NCBI GenBank assembly: GCA_003218525.1
Contig: QHNU01000205.1
Location: 1 to 8,363, forward strand
Length of the DNA: 8,363 nt
Source: Verrucomicrobiota bacterium
GTDB lineage: Bacteria > Verrucomicrobiota > Verrucomicrobiia > Chthoniobacterales > UBA10450
Reading direction: 5' to 3'
The notes below the pieces were generated by a model. It was not told the DNA's origin. It was given only the letters and a program-made list of their open reading frames with translations, and did no database searches. Positions 1-4,894 of this stretch are shown one piece after another (position 1 is the first letter of the stretch; every line of letters begins with the position of its first letter). A program made the position numbers and the translations under genes.

Positions 1-549
1 AAACGTGCCGTGATCGCTTAGATCGCTTTGGTTCTTGAGAATCATCCAACAAGTGAAGGTGAACTGAAATGCCCATGTCACACCGATGGCCGCGTAGAGC
101 AATTGTCCATAGGGCCGGACGTTGATGAACAACGAGACGGCACCGTAGAGAGCGATCGCGAGAATGCTGTAGAGCGGGAAAAAATATGGAGCTAGGGCAA
201 TCCAAAAATTCGTTCGGTCAGTGATGATATGACCGCCCTGTCGACCGATTCGGAATCTGGTGACGCGCCCGCCCATTAACCAGACCCACAGCGCGTGCGT
301 CAACTCGTGACCAAAGACGTAGAGGATGACTGGGCGAGGTAAGCCGAAAAATGCGATCAACCACAGGACCGCGCCCAGGGAAAAAAACCAAAACTCTTCA
401 CCGGTCCAGAGCCGTTGCGCGACGGTGGCGCGCGCAAACGCGGTGAAAAATGTCTGGCTCAGGACCGCGCAGATCGGCAGAAGAAAAATAGCGATGATGA
501 ACTTGACCCATTTCGTCGGCACCGTCATAGCCGATGGCCGCCCGCGCAT
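1..549 (-). CDS. M50-like membrane zinc metalloprotease, C-terminus cut by window edge
   Basis: The minus-strand frame is open from the window edge up to 549 (183 residues visible). It encodes a multi-pass membrane protein. A hydrophobic segment follows a basic N-terminus (about residues 16-33), another lies at about 54-69, and the zinc-protease motif HELTH is at 81-85 in the context FGHELTHALWVWLMGG. Further hydrophobic helices lie at about 114-141 and 149-170. HExxH inside a membrane segment, followed by a G-G-R-V turn, is typical of site-2-protease-like M50 enzymes, which cut membrane proteins within the bilayer. A late Asp (SDLSDHG, 175-181) could supply the third zinc ligand, but the usual LDG motif is not seen. 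I chose ATG 549 because GAGGA lies 5 nt upstream; ATG 528 has no such site. The substrate is unknown. M50-like is likely; the exact subfamily is uncertain. Confidence 0.75.
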   Translation of the reverse strand, partial: MRGRPSAMTVPTKWVKFIIAIFLLPICAVLSQTFFTAFARATVAQRLWTGEEFWFFSLGAVLWLIAFFGLPRPVILYVFGHELTHALWVWLMGGRVTRFRIGRQGGHIITDRTNFWIALAPYFFPLYSILAIALYGAVSLFINVRPYGQLLYAAIGVTWAFQFTFTCWMILKNQSDLSDHGTF

Positions 550-748
550 TCGCGTCCTCGGCACAACCAGAGGAACAACCTTGGCCCGCCGAGACCGGGT
601 GCGCCGCCGAGTGATCCGTTTTCGATTAGTCGCTCCCACAGAATTATTCTGCCGGAGAGTAGCCAAATTTCGGCGGCTTATGGAAGAGCGACCGAGTTGG
701 CGTGTAAGGGGTGCACCCAGGCGCGTCTCACCCAACCCGGAGATGGCG
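550..748. other. Gap between efp and the metalloprotease gene
   Basis: About 200 nt between the efp stop and the chosen metalloprotease start. I see no convincing terminator or promoter. The metalloprotease frame has no stop anywhere in this stretch and would encode a strongly Arg-rich leader, with GTG codons at 639 and 564 and a TTG further up. Part of it may therefore be coding. A 10-bp perfect palindrome, GGGTGCACCC, sits at 709-718 with no spacer or T-run. Confidence 0.4.
555..559 (-). promoter_or_regulatory. Ribosome binding site (GAGGA) for the metalloprotease gene
   Basis: On the minus strand GAGGA ends 5 nt before the ATG at 549. This decides between that ATG and the internal ATG at 528, which has no purine-rich stretch before it. 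Confidence 0.45.
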
Positions 749-1306
749 TTACGCCCGGCCCATGTAGGCACCGGTCCGAGTATCGATTTTGACTGTCTCG
801 CCCTCTCTGATAAAGAGCGGCACGTTGATCGTTTTACCCGTCTCAAGCTTTGCCGGTTTGGTCACGTTGCTGGCGGTATCGCCGCGCACGCCCTCCGCTG
901 ACTCGACCACTTTGAGATTAACCGATGAAGGGAGCTCCACCTGGACGGCTTTACCTTGGGCGTAGAGAACCTGCACCGGGAGATTCTCGACGAGGAAATC
1001 CTTGGCATCGCCAATCAGATTCTCCTGGAATGTTACCGTCTCGTAGGTCTCCGGATCCATGAAGTGATAGCCGTTATTGTCCTTATAGCTGAACTCGAGG
1101 GTCGAACGATGGATATCGACTAGCTCCACCTTATCGGTTGAACCGAAGCGCACATCGGCACTCTTGCCGGTATTGATATAGCGAATAATCGCCTGGACGA
1201 ACGCGCGCAGATTGCCCGGGGTGCGGTGCTGCACGTCGAGAACAATGGCGGTATTGCCGTTATATTTGATCGCCATCCCTTTTCGCAAATCATTCGCCGC
1301 GGCCAT
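749..1306 (-). CDS. efp: Translation elongation factor P
   Basis: A 185-residue protein, the normal length for EF-P, the factor that binds between the P and E sites and helps the ribosome form peptide bonds at consecutive prolines. It shows the three-domain layout: an N-terminal KOW-like domain (about 1-62), an OB domain (about 67-125, with YHFMDPETYE) and a C-terminal OB domain carrying the family signature (GDTASNVTKPAKLETG, then VPLFIREGE and DTRTGAY). The tip loop that in E. coli reads PGKGQAF, with the lysylated Lys34, here reads PGNLRAF at residues 30-36. Asn32 therefore takes the place of the modified Lys, and neither Lys nor the rhamnosylated Arg is present there. The ATG at 1306 lies 21 nt after the kdsD stop, so the two genes are probably co-transcribed. 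No clear Shine-Dalgarno sequence is seen. Family assignment is very secure. Confidence 0.97.
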   Translation of the reverse strand: MAAANDLRKGMAIKYNGNTAIVLDVQHRTPGNLRAFVQAIIRYINTGKSADVRFGSTDKVELVDIHRSTLEFSYKDNNGYHFMDPETYETVTFQENLIGDAKDFLVENLPVQVLYAQGKAVQVELPSSVNLKVVESAEGVRGDTASNVTKPAKLETGKTINVPLFIREGETVKIDTRTGAYMGRA

Positions 1307-1327
1307 AAGAAACGCGGTGACGGCCGT

Positions 1328-2299
1328 TTACAACAACTTCAAGCGCGTCAGGTCCTGCGAATCGACAATGCCGACGGGCACATAGTCGTCATCGACCACA
1401 ACCAGATCATCGATGCGATGCCGCTCCAGCAGGTTCAAAACTTCGACTGCGAGTTTATCGCGATGAACCGTCACTGGATTTAACGTCATCAGATCAGCGA
1501 CCAAACGCTCGCCAATTTTTGGATCGTTTTGAAAATGCCGGACGAAATCTCCGTGGGTGAAAATCCCAACTAATTTGCCATCACCATCGGCAATGACAGC
1601 AGCACCGGCCCGCACGTCAGTCATCGACTTCAGAACGGCTCTGACCGGTGTGTCGGAGCCAACGAGCGCGAGAGCTTGGCGCGGCCGCATTACTTGATGC
1701 ACACGCATGAGCAAACTGCGCCCGACCATGCCGGCGGGATGAAATTTCGCGAAATCCTCCTTCTGAAATCCGCGTGCTTCGAGGAGCACCATCGCGAGCG
1801 CGTCCCCGAGCGCCAACATCACCGTCGTACTCGACGTTGGCGCAAGATTTAAAGGGCAGGCTTCCTGCTCGACATTGACGTCGAGGAAAACGTGCGAGTT
1901 CTGCGCGAGAGTGGAATTAGCGTCGCCGCAGATGGCGATGATTTTGACCTGAAATCGAGCAATGGCGGGCAAAATGCGCACCAATTCTTCAGTCTCGCCG
2001 CTTGCACTTAGCGCGAGCACGGCGTCGCCATCAGCAACCATTCCCAGATCGCCGTGCAAGGCATTGAGGGAATCGAGCACGACCGCGGGCGAGCCGGTGC
2101 TGGTGAGGGTCGCGGCAATCTTGTTTCCGATGTGTCCCGATTTTCCTACTCCCACCACTACAATCTTGCCCCGCCCGTCGACCGTTTGCTTCATCAACTC
2201 GATCGCGGTCGTGAAATTGGGAGCGAGCCGCTGGCGTAATCGCTGAAGCTCGAGAATTTCGATGTCGAGCACACGTCCGGCCTTTTCAAGATAGTCCAT
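1328..2299 (-). CDS. kdsD: D-arabinose 5-phosphate isomerase (KdsD/KpsF family)
   Basis: Interconverts ribulose 5-phosphate and arabinose 5-phosphate, the cytoplasmic first step of Kdo synthesis for lipopolysaccharide. The 323-residue product matches the usual length of about 325. The SIS domain covers about 1-190: GVGKSGHIG with Lys53, HGDLGM at 82-87, SASGETEE at 98-105, EACPL with Glu146, and FHPAG with His187. These correspond to Lys59, Glu111, Glu152 and His193 of E. coli KdsD, each shifted by 6. Two CBS domains follow (about 204-262 and 268-323). I chose ATG 2299 (MDYLEKA) because it fits the family N-terminus; an upstream TTG at 2338 would add 13 residues of unlikely sequence. No Shine-Dalgarno is visible. 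Without a dedicated capsule or glucitol cluster nearby, kdsD is more likely than kpsF or gutQ. Confidence 0.95.
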   Translation of the reverse strand: MDYLEKAGRVLDIEILELQRLRQRLAPNFTTAIELMKQTVDGRGKIVVVGVGKSGHIGNKIAATLTSTGSPAVVLDSLNALHGDLGMVADGDAVLALSASGETEELVRILPAIARFQVKIIAICGDANSTLAQNSHVFLDVNVEQEACPLNLAPTSSTTVMLALGDALAMVLLEARGFQKEDFAKFHPAGMVGRSLLMRVHQVMRPRQALALVGSDTPVRAVLKSMTDVRAGAAVIADGDGKLVGIFTHGDFVRHFQNDPKIGERLVADLMTLNPVTVHRDKLAVEVLNLLERHRIDDLVVVDDDYVPVGIVDSQDLTRLKLL

Positions 2300-2373
2300 C
2301 GGGTTGATAATAGTGAGCCGGAGTGAGAAACCGGGCAAGACGTTCCGGGGTTCCGACTATTGGAAGGATTATT
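2300..2373. promoter_or_regulatory. Divergent promoter region between kdsD and the small secreted protein gene
   Basis: 74 nt between two divergent starts must hold promoters for both sides. On the minus strand TATTAT (2307-2312) resembles a -10 box but lies only 7 nt before the kdsD ATG; a partial -35 (TTGCCC, 2333-2338) is at a long 20-nt spacing. No convincing box is seen for the plus strand. Confidence 0.35.
2362..2368 (+). promoter_or_regulatory. Strong ribosome binding site (GGAAGGA)
   Basis: GGAAGGA lies 5 nt before the ATG at 2374. It is the best Shine-Dalgarno in the window and fixes the start of the secreted protein at 2374 rather than at the in-frame ATG at 2323, which would spoil the signal peptide. 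Confidence 0.8.
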
Positions 2374-2673
2374 ATGAAAATGTTGATCGCAGCAGCCGTG
2401 GTTATTTTGACAGCAAGCGCAGCATTCGCTCAGACCTACACCGCACCAGTGGTGACGCGCAAAGCTCCCCAGGCGCGGCAGCGCCCCGCTCCGCCCATCA
2501 CCCCCGGCCAAGTCGGCGGCGTGATCCCACGCGCCATCCGAGGCGGCAATCCATTGCAAATGTTAAATCCGCGAGCTCCGGCACGATATGGCACAGCAGA
2601 GCAAAGCGTGACATTTCACCCAGATGTGCCGGGAAAATGGAACGGTATTAAGCTCTTCGCCATTACCTTCTGA
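2374..2673 (+). CDS. Small secreted proline-rich protein, function unknown
   Basis: A 99-residue protein that I cannot assign to a named family. Residues 1-19 form a classic signal peptide: Met-Lys start, hydrophobic core LIAAAVVILTASA, and an AFA cleavage site before Gln20. The mature part is about 80 residues, basic and rich in Pro (about a dozen), with no Cys and no further membrane segment. It starts Pro/Arg/Gln-rich and probably disordered (about 20-50), continues with a Gly/Pro/Asn stretch, and ends in a more ordered-looking piece (VTFHPDVPGKWNGIKLF) with an aromatic/hydrophobic terminus. It is probably exported to the periplasm. It has its own strong ribosome binding site, and its TGA overlaps the probable start of the glycosyltransferase downstream, so the two are likely co-transcribed. 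A link to envelope glycans is only an inference from position. Confidence 0.8.
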   Translation: MKMLIAAAVVILTASAAFAQTYTAPVVTRKAPQARQRPAPPITPGQVGGVIPRAIRGGNPLQMLNPRAPARYGTAEQSVTFHPDVPGKWNGIKLFAITF

Positions 2674-3830
2674 TCGAAAACCAAGGTCGGCCCGTCGTTG
2701 CATCCTATTGCGCGACTTTTCTCAAACCGGAGATGCTCCACATCTACCGCCAAATCGTTTCTCTTCAGCGAGTGCGACCGGTGGTCATCGCGCAGAAACG
2801 CGAGAATGCCGATCGTTTTCCATTCCAGGAAATTCGCGTCGTAAAGAAGCCACCGCTGCATTTTCTGCGACGAATCTGGTTTAAACAGATTGCCGACCGC
2901 CCCTGGAAAATTTCGGCCCGAGAGACCCACACATTGCAAGGCGTGCTCGCTGACCTAAACGCACAATTGCTCCACGTCTATTTCGGCCATATCGCGGTGC
3001 TCTTGCTGCCCCTGCTCGAGACATGGTCGAAACCAACGCTCGTTTCCTTTCACGGTGCCGACGTTTTGGTCGACATGCATAAGCCCGCTTACAGGCGTGC
3101 CACCCAACAGATGCTTGCGGCCGTAAAAGGCGTGCTGGTGCGCTCCGAATCGCTCCGGCGAGCTGTGACCGATCTGGGTTGTCCTCGAGGAAAAATCGAG
3201 ATCCAGTACACCGGAATTCCGCTGGACGAGTTTCCATTTCGCGAGCGAACTGCGCCGGCGAATGGCGAATGGCGTTTGCTGCAAGCCGGTCGCCTGATCG
3301 AAAAGAAGGGCATCGCCACCAGTCTTCGCGCATTTGCCAGATTCCACCAACTATTCCCCAACTCGGCGATGACCATCGCCGGCGAAGGACCGCAACTCGA
3401 GGAGTTGCAGACGCTCGTGAAACAGCTCGGAATCGCATCGGCAGTTTTCTTTGCCGGCTTTGTTTCCCAAAACAAACTACGCGAGCTTTTCTATTCTTCG
3501 CAGATGTTTCTGCATCCGAGTGAAACCGGTGGGGACGGAAATCAAGAGGGCGTGCCAAATTCCATGCTTGAAGCGATGGCAACCGGCCTCCCGGTTTTCG
3601 CGACGCGTCACGGCGGGATTCCGGAAGCGGTCGAGCACGGCGCCAGCGGCGTTCTCGTCGATGAACGCGACGACGAAGCTCTGGCAAAAGCGATCATTCC
3701 CGCCGCACAACATCCAGAGCGACTCACCCAGATGGGGCGCGCCGCGGCTGAGCACGTTGCAAAAAAATTTGAACAGGGTGAGCGAACGCGGCGACTCGAG
3801 GAAATCTATCTGCGCGCGATCGCACACTAG
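2670..3830 (+). CDS. Family 4 (GT-B) glycosyltransferase, WcaL/exopolysaccharide type
   Basis: Transfers a sugar from a nucleotide donor to a cytoplasmic glycan acceptor; donor and acceptor cannot be told from sequence. Numbering from the ATG at 2733 (365 residues): an acceptor-side N-domain with VSFHGADV (104-111), then the donor domain with AGRLIEKKG (185-193, phosphate-binding Arg187 and Lys191) and the retaining-GT EX7E motif Glu272-Glu280 in EGVPNSMLEAMATG, inside HPSETGGDGNQEG. The WcaL-like label rests on that last stretch. The frame is open back to 2652, and the 21 codons before ATG 2733 encode RPVVASYCATFLKPE, which completes the first beta strand and continues the conserved LKPEMLHIYRQ helix. 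I therefore place the start at CTG 2670, overlapping the previous TGA. A conventional caller would choose ATG 2733. Product confidence is high, start confidence low. Confidence 0.88.
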   Translation: MIENQGRPVVASYCATFLKPEMLHIYRQIVSLQRVRPVVIAQKRENADRFPFQEIRVVKKPPLHFLRRIWFKQIADRPWKISARETHTLQGVLADLNAQLLHVYFGHIAVLLLPLLETWSKPTLVSFHGADVLVDMHKPAYRRATQQMLAAVKGVLVRSESLRRAVTDLGCPRGKIEIQYTGIPLDEFPFRERTAPANGEWRLLQAGRLIEKKGIATSLRAFARFHQLFPNSAMTIAGEGPQLEELQTLVKQLGIASAVFFAGFVSQNKLRELFYSSQMFLHPSETGGDGNQEGVPNSMLEAMATGLPVFATRHGGIPEAVEHGASGVLVDERDDEALAKAIIPAAQHPERLTQMGRAAAEHVAKKFEQGERTRRLEEIYLRAIAH

Positions 3831-3869
3831 ATTTGCCTGCGTTCGCCCGAGATAAGACGAACCAACTGC
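3831..3869. other. Convergent intergenic gap
   Basis: 39 nt between two convergent stops. A weak 5-bp inverted repeat (GTTCG at 3841-3845, CGAAC at 3858-3862, 12-nt loop) without a T-run is all I see, so I do not call a terminator. Confidence 0.3.
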
Positions 3870-4892
3870 CTAACGCGTAAGCTCAGCGAAAAAGCGCCAA
3901 AGGTTTTCTCGACCGACGCGAAAGGAGAGCTTTTCTTGCGCAATCTGGGTACCGCGTTCGGCCACGACATGCCGTTCATCGTCGTTTCGTAATAATCGCG
4001 AGGCTATTTCGATCAACTCATTGTCACTTCGTTTGTCACCGCAGGTTTCCGGAAATGCGATTCGTTCAATCGCACCATCGCCACCGACGCAAACACCGCG
4101 ACATAGGAGTGTGTCCCCGGCAACCTGGCCAGGCACGCGACTGCGATCTAGTTGGAAAACAATTTTGTGACGCGCCAAATCGCCCAAGTAGGCGCGATAG
4201 CGAACGCGCTTTTCGTGTACACGAATTCTCGCGAAGCCGATCTGCGCAATCAGCCGCGCCCCTTTCCGGCGGTTAAAGTTGTAAACTGTCACCGGTTCTT
4301 TGGTCGCATCATTCAATTTCTTCGCCGCCAGCAAGGCCGTCAGATGATTGCGAGATGGAACATCGAGCTCGCGCGTGCCGATAAAAATTCCAGCGCGGTT
4401 TTCCATTGCCCAATTCCAATTTTCGTCCTCGATCGGGTAGGGCGTCGGCAGGAATGCGATGGCCTCTCTTCGAAAGGCTCGAAACAACTCGGCTGCTTCT
4501 GGCGTTGTCGCGATGCAGCCATTTGCCTCCTTTACGATTTTGTCGAATCGCGCGAACCGCGCCGGATCGCTTAGCTGTTGCGCGATTTGATGGACGCCGG
4601 TCTCCTTGAGACTAACCGCGGTAATTCGCCCCGCCTTTTTTAACTCGGATAGCGCGCGCGCGGTCGCACGAAAATCGCCGCGCAATAAAACGAGCACCGG
4701 CCAACCACTGGCAATCGCGCGTTTTGTTTCGCGGAACACAGCCCCGCCCGTACACGCAGCATAAGCGTGAAAATTGACCGGAGGATGGACATTAACTGGC
4801 GCCGTGTCGGCGTTGCCAAAATGTTGCTCGGGATCGCGACCAGCCGGATTCAAGACCGCGAGCCGAAAATTCTCTGCGTCAACCGACGCCAT
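3870..4892 (-). CDS. Putative GT-B fold glycosyltransferase-like protein
   Basis: A 340-residue soluble protein without signal peptide or membrane helix. I do not recognise a named family, but the layout looks like a two-domain GT-B enzyme. The first half carries HAYAACTGGAVFRETKRA (42-59), a strand pair WPVLVLLRGDF (64-74) and a linker FLPTPYPIE (147-155). The second half begins with GIFIGTRELDVPSRN (168-182), as in GIFIGS-type starts of donor domains. It then has FQLDRSRVPGQVAGDTLLC (246-264) followed by GVCVGGDG, which resembles the region where group-1 glycosyltransferases bind the donor, although the EX7E glutamates are absent. ATG 4892 lies 2 nt after the PBP stop, with GAAGG 9 nt upstream inside the PBP end, so translation is probably coupled. 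A TTG at 4898 would add only two residues. Substrate unknown; a role with the PBP in envelope glycan work is inference. Confidence 0.75.
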   Translation of the reverse strand: MASVDAENFRLAVLNPAGRDPEQHFGNADTAPVNVHPPVNFHAYAACTGGAVFRETKRAIASGWPVLVLLRGDFRATARALSELKKAGRITAVSLKETGVHQIAQQLSDPARFARFDKIVKEANGCIATTPEAAELFRAFRREAIAFLPTPYPIEDENWNWAMENRAGIFIGTRELDVPSRNHLTALLAAKKLNDATKEPVTVYNFNRRKGARLIAQIGFARIRVHEKRVRYRAYLGDLARHKIVFQLDRSRVPGQVAGDTLLCRGVCVGGDGAIERIAFPETCGDKRSDNELIEIASRLLRNDDERHVVAERGTQIAQEKLSFRVGRENLWRFFAELTR

Positions 4893-4894
4893 CC

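Noticed and set aside
709..718. 10-bp palindrome GGGTGCACCC after efp, considered as an operator or terminator
   Set aside because: There is no spacer for a hairpin loop, no T-run, and a single copy; a chance match in GC-rich DNA is likely.
326..901. A 191-codon open frame on the plus strand, overlapping the efp 3' end and the metalloprotease gene
   Set aside because: The product is an Arg-rich composition with no domain logic, and it runs antisense to clearly homologous genes.
2640..2680. Programmed -1 frameshift joining the secreted protein to the glycosyltransferase
   Set aside because: It would put a signal peptide on a cytoplasmic glycosyltransferase, and no convincing slippery heptamer is present; a coupled CTG start explains the layout better.
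2881..3687. A 268-codon open frame on the minus strand inside the glycosyltransferase gene
   Set aside because: Its product is Arg-rich, low-complexity shadow sequence; the plus-strand frame has all family 4 motifs.
3841..3862. Inverted repeat GTTCG/CGAAC between convergent genes, considered as a bidirectional terminator
   Set aside because: The stem is only 5 bp with a 12-nt loop and has no T-tract on either side.
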